Positions 25,315 to 32,071 of a stretch of DNA of 32,071 nucleotides are shown here, piece after piece. The notes under the pieces were generated by a model. The model was not told the origin of the DNA, ran no database searches, and worked only from the letters and a program-made list of their open reading frames with translations. How positions within the stretch are numbered: the stretch's first letter is position 1; every line of letters begins with the position of its first letter. This DNA comes from an uncultured Flavobacteriales bacterium (GTDB taxonomy: Bacteria > Bacteroidota > Bacteroidia > Flavobacteriales_D > CALLUQ01). The position numbers and the translations under genes were made by a program. The DNA lies in assembly GCA_938010565.1 (NCBI GenBank), contig CALLUQ010000024.1:1-32071 (forward strand). The letters are read 5' to 3'.

Positions 25315-26636
25315 TGCGATCCAAAACAGAAAATATCTTTTACAACATCGACTGGAGCATTACCGGGCTTTATATCCTGCTGGTTCTGCTCGGTTGGCTC
25401 AACTTATATTCTGCCAGCTACAACGATGAACATCCGTACATTTTAGACCAATCGCAGGAATATGGAAAACAGTTTACCTGGATTGTGGTAAGTTTTGTAC
25501 TGGCCATAGTCATACTTGTAACGGAAGGCGGCTTTTACTCCACCTTTGCCTACTACATTTACGGGCTCGTCTCCATCATGTTGATAGCTGTGCTGCTTTT
25601 TGGTACGGTAAAGAACGGTGCCCGATCCTGGTTTGGTGTGGGGGGCTTTGGAATCCAACCTTCCGAGTTTGCCAAATTTGCTACGGCACTGGCTATTTCC
25701 CGCTACCTGAGTACACGAGATCGGTTTGCAAAAAGCAAATACAAGCTCATGGCAGCAGGCATCATTGTTCTGCCTGCTTTACTAATATTGTTGCAACCGG
25801 ATGCCGGAACGGTTCTGGTCTTTTTTTCCTTCGTTTTTGTACTCTATCTTGAAGGGCTTTCCGGAAACATCCTGCTTTTAGCCCTTTTGGGGGTGGTAAT
25901 GTCGGTGGTATCTCTTTTGCTAAAAGACACGACTTTGGAAGGATTCGGAGTTGCAATATCCGGGCAGATCATTCTGATGGGGTTTTTGGTACTGATCGGC
26001 ATCGCAGGTGGATGGGTGATCCGTTCTTACGTTTATCCCAGAAGGCGAAAACGGGCCTACCTCAACCTTATGGCTTCCGTGGGGATCAGTATCGGGTTTA
26101 TTTTTGTCGTTAACCTGAGTTTCACACATTTACTCAAACAACATCAGAGAGATCGGATTGAAATTCTACTGGGGCTGAAATTCGATAAGGATAAAGGATA
26201 CAATGTGCATCAGGCAATGGCAGCCATTGGTTCCGGCGGGTGGACAGGAAAAGGATATCAGAAAGGGACCTTATCCAACAACAAATTTAAACATGTTCCG
26301 ATGCAAAGCACCGATTTTATTTTTTGTTCGGTTGGCGAAGAATGGGGGTTTATGGGCACCTCTGTTTTGATTATATTGTTTCTGACGTTATTGATACGAC
26401 TGGTAATGGTAGCCGAACGGCAACGGTCGAAGTTTACCCGGCTATACGGCTACTCGGTAGCCTGTATCCTGTTTTATCATCTGATGATCAATGTTGGCAT
26501 GACCATTGGCCTGGCGCCGGTTATCGGAATTCCTCTGCCATTCTTCAGTTATGGCGGATCTTCGCTGCTTGGCTTTACCATATTGCTGTTCATTTTTGTT
26601 AAACTCGATTCAGAGCGTTTGGAGGTCCTTCGTTAA
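25314..26636 (+). CDS. rodA: RodA, SEDS-family peptidoglycan glycosyltransferase
   Basis: The 440-residue membrane protein has the SEDS signatures GARSWFGVGGFGIQPSEFAK near the middle of the N-terminal half and PFFSYGGSSLLGFTILL at the C-terminus, with about ten membrane helices. The start is GTG at 25314 in a TAGTG overlap with the mrdA stop. It polymerises glycan strands with PBP2 as partner. The 232 bp after it hold the cysC promoter and no gene. Confidence 0.96.
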   Translation: MRSKTENIFYNIDWSITGLYILLVLLGWLNLYSASYNDEHPYILDQSQEYGKQFTWIVVSFVLAIVILVTEGGFYSTFAYYIYGLVSIMLIAVLLFGTVKNGARSWFGVGGFGIQPSEFAKFATALAISRYLSTRDRFAKSKYKLMAAGIIVLPALLILLQPDAGTVLVFFSFVFVLYLEGLSGNILLLALLGVVMSVVSLLLKDTTLEGFGVAISGQIILMGFLVLIGIAGGWVIRSYVYPRRRKRAYLNLMASVGISIGFIFVVNLSFTHLLKQHQRDRIEILLGLKFDKDKGYNVHQAMAAIGSGGWTGKGYQKGTLSNNKFKHVPMQSTDFIFCSVGEEWGFMGTSVLIILFLTLLIRLVMVAERQRSKFTRLYGYSVACILFYHLMINVGMTIGLAPVIGIPLPFFSYGGSSLLGFTILLFIFVKLDSERLEVLR

Positions 26637-26843
26637 CTCCCGAAAATGAGCGGTGGGATGTGGTTTTTTCTTTTTAGCACTCTGATGTTAAGCTAGATAA
26701 GGGTTTTTCTTGTCGATGGATCTTTCGGGTTAAGAGCGTGTTCTACAGCCCATATCCAGAGCGGAAAATAAAATGCATTTTCCTGATAATCAAAGCATTT
26801 ACAACAGGGTGACAGCCTATCGTTTCTGCCCCCGCTTTTTTTG

Positions 26844-26851
26844 TACATTTG
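26844..26851 (+). promoter_or_regulatory. Bacteroidota-type -7 promoter element for cysCDN
   Basis: TACATTTG fits the TAnnTTTG -7 consensus of Bacteroidota sigma-A exactly and lies 17 bp before the cysC ATG. Seventeen bases further upstream TTTC (26823-26826) is one mismatch from the TTTG -33 element. A very short leader is implied. Confidence 0.5.
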
Positions 26852-26868
26852 CCTTCACTTTTTTGAAA

Positions 26869-27474
26869 ATGACAAACATAAACGATCATATTTATCCGGT
26901 TTTCGACCAGTTGTTGAACCGGCAACATAAAGAAGACCTTCTCAAGCAAAAAGCGGGTGTTTTTTGGCTTACAGGCCTTTCCGGGTCAGGTAAAACAACC
27001 ATTGCCAAAGAACTGGAGAAACAATTGCATGCACGAGGTTTCATGACCCAATTACTGGACGGCGATAACATCCGTACGGGCATTTGTAATAACCTTGGTT
27101 TCAGCAACGAAGACCGGATCGAAAACATCAGGCGCATTGCTGAAGTGAGCAAGTTGTTTTTAAACGGCGGGATGATCGTTATCAATTGCTTCGTAAGCCC
27201 TACCCGTAAGATCCGGGCCATGGCCAGAGATATTATCGGCGAAGCCGATTTTCATGAGATCTTCATCAATACACCGCTTGAAGTTTGTGAAACAAGAGAT
27301 GTAAAAGGGCTTTATGCCAAAGCCCGGAAAGGTGAGGTCAAAAATTTTACGGGCATTGATGCCCCCTTTGAAATACCAGAAGCACCTGCACTGGATCTGC
27401 ACACAGCCAACAGGAGTATTGAAGTTACTGTTGGTGAATTGCTCCAATACGTAATTCCTCATATAAAAAAATAA
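26869..27474 (+). CDS. cysC: Adenylylsulfate kinase
   Basis: The 201-residue product has Walker A GLSGSGKTT (36-44), LLDGDNIRTGICNNLGFS for APS binding, ENIRRIAEV, and the FVSPTRKIR and DVKGLYAKARKGEVKNFTGI segments of APS kinases. It phosphorylates adenylyl sulfate to PAPS. ATG 26869 is chosen over ATG 26773, because the extra 32 residues are unlike the family and would cover the promoter. It is followed after 6 bp by cysD. Confidence 0.95.
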   Translation: MTNINDHIYPVFDQLLNRQHKEDLLKQKAGVFWLTGLSGSGKTTIAKELEKQLHARGFMTQLLDGDNIRTGICNNLGFSNEDRIENIRRIAEVSKLFLNGGMIVINCFVSPTRKIRAMARDIIGEADFHEIFINTPLEVCETRDVKGLYAKARKGEVKNFTGIDAPFEIPEAPALDLHTANRSIEVTVGELLQYVIPHIKK

Positions 27475-27480
27475 ACCAAC

Positions 27481-28389
27481 ATGCGATCTTCTTATAGTTT
27501 AACCCACCTTAAGGAACTTGAAGCCGAATCCATTTATGTCATCCGTGAGGTAGTGGCTCAATTTGAGAATCCGGTACTGCTTTTTTCGGGCGGCAAAGAT
27601 TCTATTGTTTGCTTTTATCTGGCTCGCAAAGCATTTTACCCGGGGAAAGTTCCTTTTTCGTTAATGCATATTGATACAGGGCACAATTTTCCGGAAACCA
27701 TTGCTTTTCGCGACGATCTGGCAAAAAAATATGATGTAAAGATGCTGGTAGGTTCTGTTCAGGAATCGATCAACCAGGGGAAAGCAATAGAAGAAAAAGG
27801 GTACAATGCAAGCCGCAACAAGATGCAAACTGTTACCTTACTCGATTCTATCGAAGCACACCGGTTCGATTGTGCAATGGGAGGTGCTCGTCGGGATGAG
27901 GAAAAAGCCCGTGCCAAAGAACGTTTCTTTTCTCATCGCGATGATTTTGGCCAGTGGGATCCTAAAAACCAGCGCCCTGAATTGTGGAATCTGTTCAATG
28001 GTCGCAAGCACATGGGAGAACATTTCCGGGTATTCCCGATCTCCAACTGGACGGAAATGGACATCTGGCAATACATTTTGCATGAAGAGATTGAATTGCC
28101 TTCGCTTTATTTTTCTCATAAAAGAAATGTATTCGAACGCGATGGCACTTTATTATATGCTTCTGACCTTATTCAACGCAAAGAAACGGAGATCCCGTCA
28201 GAACGTATCATTCGTTTCCGTACCATTGGCGATGTAACATGTACCGGTGCTATCGAATCCAGTGCTTCGACCTTGGAAGAGATCATCGAAGAAGTAGCTT
28301 CTACCCGCGTTACCGAGCGTGGCGGACGAGCCGATGATAAGCGGAGCGAAGCCGCTATGGAAGACCGTAAGAAAGAAGGGTATTTCTAA
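27481..28389 (+). CDS. cysD: Sulfate adenylyltransferase small subunit
   Basis: The 302-residue product carries the PP-loop SGGKDS (36-41), HIDTGHNFPETI, GGARRDEEKARAKER and the C-terminal RFRTIGDVTCTGAIES and GRADDKRSEAAMEDRKKEGYF regions, as in CysD. With CysN it forms ATP sulfurylase, making adenylyl sulfate from sulfate and ATP. It is the middle gene of cysC-cysD-cysN. Confidence 0.97.
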   Translation: MRSSYSLTHLKELEAESIYVIREVVAQFENPVLLFSGGKDSIVCFYLARKAFYPGKVPFSLMHIDTGHNFPETIAFRDDLAKKYDVKMLVGSVQESINQGKAIEEKGYNASRNKMQTVTLLDSIEAHRFDCAMGGARRDEEKARAKERFFSHRDDFGQWDPKNQRPELWNLFNGRKHMGEHFRVFPISNWTEMDIWQYILHEEIELPSLYFSHKRNVFERDGTLLYASDLIQRKETEIPSERIIRFRTIGDVTCTGAIESSASTLEEIIEEVASTRVTERGGRADDKRSEAAMEDRKKEGYF

Positions 28390-28429
28390 ACGATCAATGC
28401 CCGGGAACAAACAATTCAAATTGACAACG

Positions 28430-29704
28430 ATGAATACAAACGATACCAAAGGATACCTCGAAATGGACCTCTTACGCTTCACGACTGCCGGAAGTGTAGA
28501 TGATGGAAAAAGCACGCTGATCGGGCGTTTATTATACGATTCAAAATCCATTTTCGAAGACCAGATGGAAGCCATTGAACGTGCCAGCGAACGCCATGGG
28601 GACGAAAATATCAACCTTGCATTGCTTACGGATGGTTTACGTGCCGAACGGGAACAAGGCATTACCATCGATGTCGCTTACCGTTATTTTGCTACTCCAA
28701 AAAGAAAGTTCATTATTGCAGATACTCCGGGACATATTCAATATACCCGGAACATGGTAACCGGTGCTTCAACTGCCAACCTTGCGGTGATACTGGTAGA
28801 TGCCCGTAAAGGTATTCTGGAGCAAACCTGCCGTCATTCTTTTATTGCTTCGCTGTTACAGATCCCGCACGTAGTGTATTGCATCAACAAGATGGATCTG
28901 GTGGATTATCAGGAAGAACGCTACAATGAGATCCGGAAAGAACTGGAAGCATTTGCTTCCAAACTTGAAGTAAAAGATGTTCGTTTTTTGCCGGTCAGTG
29001 CTTTGCACGGAGATAATGTAGTGGATCGTTCGGAAAATATGCCTTGGTACAATGGCCCGAGTTTGCTCTATACATTGGAAAACATTCACATTTCCGGCGA
29101 TCAGAACCAAATTGATTGTCGTTTCCCGATACAATACGTGATTCGCCCTCATTCCGATGAGTTTCACGATTTCCGGGGGTATGCAGGTCGCATTGCCGGG
29201 GGTGTTTTTAAAGCCGGTGACGATGTAACCGTATTGCCTTCCGGTTATACTTCAAAGATCAAAAGCATTGAAACACTTGGTGGCCAGCTCGAAGAAGCGT
29301 TCAGTCCTATGTCGGTAACCCTTACCCTGGAAGACGAGATCGATGCCAGCCGTGGCGATATGATCGTTCGCAATAACAATCAGCCGGAAGTGGGGCAGGA
29401 AATTGATCTGATGCTTTGCTGGATGGGGGAACAGCCGCTTCAGCCCTCCGGGAAATATGCGATCAAACACACGATGAAAGATGTACGGTGCATCATCAAA
29501 GAAATCAAATACAAAGTGGATATCAACACCCTTCACCGCAACGAAGAGGACAAACAAATCAACAGCAACGATATTGCGCGGATTTCCATTCGAACCACTT
29601 CGCCCTTGCTTTTTGATCGCTACTCCAGAAACCGGAATACAGGTAGCCTGATCATGATTGATGAAGCAACCAATTTTACCGTTGGAGCTGGCATGATCAT
29701 TTAA
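28430..29704 (+). CDS. cysN: Sulfate adenylyltransferase large subunit (GTPase)
   Basis: The 424-residue product has the translation-factor-type GTPase motifs GSVDDGKST (21-29), ADTPGHIQYTRNM and NKMDL, followed by beta-barrel domains. There is no fused APS kinase domain, consistent with the separate cysC. It drives the CysD reaction by GTP hydrolysis. ATG 28430 (MNTNDTKGYLEMDLLRFTTA) is chosen; ATG 28397 would add 11 residues and is also possible. A strong terminator hairpin follows. Confidence 0.96.
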   Translation: MNTNDTKGYLEMDLLRFTTAGSVDDGKSTLIGRLLYDSKSIFEDQMEAIERASERHGDENINLALLTDGLRAEREQGITIDVAYRYFATPKRKFIIADTPGHIQYTRNMVTGASTANLAVILVDARKGILEQTCRHSFIASLLQIPHVVYCINKMDLVDYQEERYNEIRKELEAFASKLEVKDVRFLPVSALHGDNVVDRSENMPWYNGPSLLYTLENIHISGDQNQIDCRFPIQYVIRPHSDEFHDFRGYAGRIAGGVFKAGDDVTVLPSGYTSKIKSIETLGGQLEEAFSPMSVTLTLEDEIDASRGDMIVRNNNQPEVGQEIDLMLCWMGEQPLQPSGKYAIKHTMKDVRCIIKEIKYKVDINTLHRNEEDKQINSNDIARISIRTTSPLLFDRYSRNRNTGSLIMIDEATNFTVGAGMII

Positions 29705-29742
29705 TATGCTCGGCAGCCCGATCGATATGGGTTTACGATATG

Positions 29743-29774
29743 AAAAGGGACTTGTGAATTTTCGGGTCCCTTTT
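29743..29774 (+). terminator. Intrinsic terminator after cysN
   Basis: AAAAGGGAC (29743-29751) and GTCCCTTTT (29766-29774) form a 9-bp stem over a 14-nt loop ending in a T run, 39 bp after the cysN stop. The stretch from there to 30006 shows no gene. Confidence 0.7.
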
Positions 29775-30006
29775 ATATTGTAACAAAATGGGAAAAAGGT
29801 TCATTTCCATCGGTATGAGATGGGCTTAAAAATAAATCTGCTCTTGATTTTTGGTGCTTTTCACCCGGAAAAAGAACACGAAAGGCCGCTACCACAGCTA
29901 ATCATTATGCTTGCCGGAACAAACTTCCTGTAAAAGAAAAATCAACCGGTTGGGTGGGCTCTGGCTTGCTTGGGTGAGGGGATTTTGCTTTATGAAAACG
30001 TTCCAA

Positions 30007-30465
30007 TTAATGGCACAAGCTATTTGCGGCCCATGTGGCCATTAACAGGCCGGGCTTGCAACGGGCAATAAACCCCAGCGATTCCGCATAACCCATTGCC
30101 GGGCTTACCAGTTTATTGGAAGGGTAGGCCGGGTCGCTGTTGTAATCCATATCGATCTGTTTGACTTCAACACCGCAATTTTCTTTCAGATAAAGAGCAA
30201 TATCGACCGAACGTTCGGTTTCCGCCCACAAACGGTTCCACATATCGCTGATCCGGCTAACGTTTTCTTTCACATATATTACATGGGCTCCATTATTCGC
30301 AAAGCGAAAAAGTACCGTGGTTACATAAACGGTATGTCGGCTGTAATTCTGAGAATCACAACCAATGTAGAGATCAACGTCCGGGTTTTTCTTCTGGATC
30401 TGTAAAACATACTCATCCAACAGAACTTTTGAGCCATCGCTCATTTTTGCAAAAACCTTCTTCAT
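30007..30465 (-). CDS. RNase H-like protein of the YkuK family (DUF458)
   Basis: The 152-residue product contains DVDLYIGCDSQNYSRHTVYV, the first strand-turn of the RNase H-like fold with an Asp in CDSQ, then RFANNGAHVIYVKE and a later DMDYNSDPAYPSNKLVSPAM region, as in Bacillus YkuK and relatives. The biochemical activity of the family is not established. ATG 30465 (MKKVFAKMSDGSK) is chosen over an upstream TTG at 30522. It is a single gene, convergent with cysN. Confidence 0.75.
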   Translation of the reverse strand: MKKVFAKMSDGSKVLLDEYVLQIQKKNPDVDLYIGCDSQNYSRHTVYVTTVLFRFANNGAHVIYVKENVSRISDMWNRLWAETERSVDIALYLKENCGVEVKQIDMDYNSDPAYPSNKLVSPAMGYAESLGFIARCKPGLLMATWAANSLCH

Positions 30466-30856
30466 AGCTAAAAAGATTAAACTGTTAACGGTGGTCCGGA
30501 AACAGTCTTCTTTTACCTTCAACTGTTTAACACAACGAAATGTTGCGTTTTTTGCCCGATTTGGAGTGAGGAAAGAGAAAGCCAGTACCGGATAAATGGA
30601 GGATTGTTACAACAAAGCCGGGAGGCTTCATACCGGCTCTTCCGTAAAATGGCCGGTCGGGTTACTTTGTAAACCCCACCCAAATGACCGGTGTATGAGC
30701 CTGTTTAAAAAAATGTTAGCCCCTTTTTATTGGCCTTCTTCATTGGGTCAAATGATGATTATAATAATATGAAAATCAATTCGTTACACAATGTTTCTCA
30801 ATAATAAATGTGTTGATTTTCAAGGAGTTAATTTTTTTATCATGTACTAAACAAAA

Positions 30857-30873
30857 CCTTAACGAAGTATTGT
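30857..30873. repeat. Solitary insertion-sequence terminal repeat
   Basis: CCTTAACGAAGTATTGT matches the right terminal repeat of the IS at 12874-12891 in 14 of 17 positions, including an unbroken outer 11 bases. No partner repeat or transposase is nearby, so it is probably the remnant of a related element. Confidence 0.6.
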
Positions 30874-31066
30874 ATACACCTCTACGGTCGAAGAAAATTT
30901 TGATGTTCAGTTGCTTGAAGATGCTTTAAAACCGGCACTTATCAGTCACCTCGACGACGGGAGAAGGAGGCAATTACCTGATAAACAAATACACCCTGGA
31001 GTAAAATGCCCACTCAAAATGATTTACCTAACCACACAGAGGATCACCAAAGAATTCCCGATCCGT

Positions 31067-31150
31067 AATTCCCAACCTTCAACTCAACTCAACTCCCAGC
31101 CCCCAACTCCATTTTGTGCATTGCCCATTCCCAATTGTTCATTTTTCACC
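31067..31150. repeat. Degenerate 7-bp repeat array
   Basis: Heptamers of the CCCATT/CCAATT type run in phase at the 3' part: GCCCATT (31123), CCCAATT (31130), GTTCATT (31137) and TTTCACC (31144). The 5' part is a looser pyrimidine-rich series (CCTTCAACTCAACTCAACTC). The unit resembles that at 11486-11514. Confidence 0.55.
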
Positions 31151-31174
31151 AAATTTGTGATCCGAAAACATCCT

Positions 31175-31819
31175 ATGTGTATGCATTATATTTTTCATAC
31201 TTTTTTCAGAACCTGTTATTGGCTCATCGCTATCTTTTTGGCCTTTGCAGGATGTGACTTTAACCGGAAAGCAGATCCAAGCGCACCACTACCGGAACAT
31301 CCGGCCAACGTGATGGGGATCCGGCACCCATGTGCAATGACTCCGGTTTCTGCATTTGATGCATTTGAAATAAAAATTCCCTCCGGTTTTGAGCTCCTCG
31401 GCAAAGGCATCGATTCCGGAGCAGGTTTTGTGGAAGACGAGTTGAAAATGCAGCAAACAGACGGATCGGTTCACCTTAAAATTACTTGCGGACACCGAAA
31501 AAAAAACGGGCTGGCTGTGATGGCCGACCTCACCTCCATGCAAAATGCATTTCAGCACCTCATTGCAGAACACCGGGGAGCGGTTGCCATTCTCCGCGAT
31601 TCTGTATTGCATGCCGGCCATACCTTCCACACGCTCGAAGCCCGGTTAAATTGGGAAGGTTACCGAAGGCATTGTTTTTGGGCAGGCACCATCATCAACG
31701 GTAAACTCTTTTTACTTGATATGAAATACCCTGTAAGAGATGAGGCAAAGGGCAAGGCTTTGGCGATGGAAATGGTATTGAGTTTCAAACCGACGAAGTC
31801 AAAAAAAACCGTCAAATAA
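31175..31819 (+). CDS. Predicted lipoprotein of unknown function
   Basis: The 214-residue product starts at ATG 31175 (or 31181) with a basic-aromatic n-region, a hydrophobic stretch (YWLIAIFLAFAGC) and a lipobox-type Cys27, so it is likely lipidated and anchored in a membrane. The mature part (IPSGFELLGKGIDSGAGFVE, later NWEGYRRHCFWAGTIINGKL) is soluble and beta-rich in appearance. I do not recognise a family. The frame is open further upstream to 30863, but that part has no ATG and includes repeats. It stands alone. Confidence 0.65.
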   Translation: MCMHYIFHTFFRTCYWLIAIFLAFAGCDFNRKADPSAPLPEHPANVMGIRHPCAMTPVSAFDAFEIKIPSGFELLGKGIDSGAGFVEDELKMQQTDGSVHLKITCGHRKKNGLAVMADLTSMQNAFQHLIAEHRGAVAILRDSVLHAGHTFHTLEARLNWEGYRRHCFWAGTIINGKLFLLDMKYPVRDEAKGKALAMEMVLSFKPTKSKKTVK

Positions 31820-31930
31820 CAATCGAAACATGCTTTTTTCTACTCTCCGAACCGAAGCAACTTTATTAAGGGTGGGTAAGGCGCGTGTTTACAGATGCCG
31901 TTAACCGGCATACCCCATGCATAAAACGGC

Positions 31931-32071
31931 CTAAAACATCGATTTAAGCAGGAAAATGAAACCTGTAACCCCAAAACCGGCATACATTAACCCGTATTGT
32001 TTTAAAAAAAGTGCTGTACGCATCGAGTTGCGCTTTGGCAGTGCTATCAGAAGCGGAAATAAACCCCATAA
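31931..32071 (-). CDS. C-terminus of an integral membrane protein (runs off the right edge)
   Basis: Forty-six residues end at a TAG at 31931. They include two hydrophobic stretches (LWGLFPLLIALP and LMYAGFGVTGFIFLL) separated by a basic loop (KRNSMRTALFLKQ). This is the end of a membrane protein whose family cannot be named from the fragment. The 111 bp between it and the lipoprotein stop hold no gene. Confidence 0.6.
   Translation of the reverse strand, partial: LWGLFPLLIALPKRNSMRTALFLKQYGLMYAGFGVTGFIFLLKSMF

Larger units (their letters stand above)
30466..31174. other. Gene-free, repeat-rich spacer between divergent genes
   Basis: No full gene is seen in these 709 bp. A nested hairpin stands at 30653-30691 (CCGGTC/GACCGG around GGGTTAC/GTAAACCC). 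GAAAATCAA and ACACA at 30771-30790 are mirrored by TGTGTTGATTTTC further on. A solitary insertion-sequence end (30857-30873) and a heptamer array (31067-31150) follow. From 30863 a frame in phase with the lipoprotein gene is open (STVEENFDVQLLEDALKPAL and onward) but has no ATG before 31019 and no recognised family. Confidence 0.5.

Noticed and set aside
28198-28668. Minus-strand open frame across the cysD-cysN junction
   Set aside because: It is antisense to two well-supported genes and has no family features.
31067-31150. CRISPR-like array
   Set aside because: The units are 7 bp, degenerate and without spacers; no cas gene is present.

Overview
The window comes from a member of the Bacteroidota. 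Supporting signs are the contiguous mreB-mreC-mreD-mrdA-rodA cluster, a DUF4140/MuiA-type secreted protein whose signal peptide ends in FSQ, a TAnnTTTG-type -7 element (TACATTTG) in front of cysC, weak Shine-Dalgarno signals, separate CysC, CysD and CysN proteins, and degenerate 7-bp intergenic repeats.

Layout. (1) 1-1326: the 5' end of a MuiA-like gene on the minus strand. A decayed tyrosine recombinase stands directly upstream of it and is open in the same frame. A gene-free stretch rich in inverted repeats follows. (2) 1327-11355: nine tightly packed plus-strand genes that look like one operon. They encode a sulfatase-fold hydrolase with Thr at the nucleophile position, an 849-residue fusion of two unrelated PLP-enzyme folds, a second alkaline-phosphatase-superfamily hydrolase, an unrecognised 415-residue protein, an acyl carrier protein, a short acyl-AMP ligase, a short-chain dehydrogenase, a sulfotransferase and a family 2 glycosyltransferase. 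I read this as an uncharacterised biosynthetic cluster for an acyl-, sulfo- and glyco-modified, amino-acid-derived product. It has no ketosynthase or NRPS condensation domain. (3) 11356-12891: 7-bp repeats and an apparently intact IS4-type insertion sequence with perfect 18-bp terminal inverted repeats. (4) 13139-17540: fbp and mfd. (5) 17541-19324: a convergent terminator and a minus-strand MacB/FtsX-type permease. (6) 19491-26636: purH and the rod-shape operon. (7) 26869-29704: cysC-cysD-cysN, which activates sulfate to PAPS. (8) 29705-32071: a YkuK-type RNase H-like protein (minus), a repeat-rich spacer with a solitary insertion-sequence end, a predicted lipoprotein, and the C-terminus of a membrane protein (minus, partial).

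How the parts may work together. The AMP ligase and carrier protein would activate a carboxylic acid. The two-fold PLP protein would supply or transform an amino acid. The dehydrogenase, sulfotransferase and glycosyltransferase would tailor the product, and the two metal-dependent hydrolases would remove or transfer phosphate or sulfate groups. The sulfotransferase needs PAPS, which CysC, CysD and CysN make elsewhere in the window, and no PAPS reductase is visible here. The cluster lies between a dead recombinase and a transposon, as expected for acquired DNA, although by eye its base composition is close to that of the neighbouring core genes. All functional assignments come from motifs read by eye; no database search was run.
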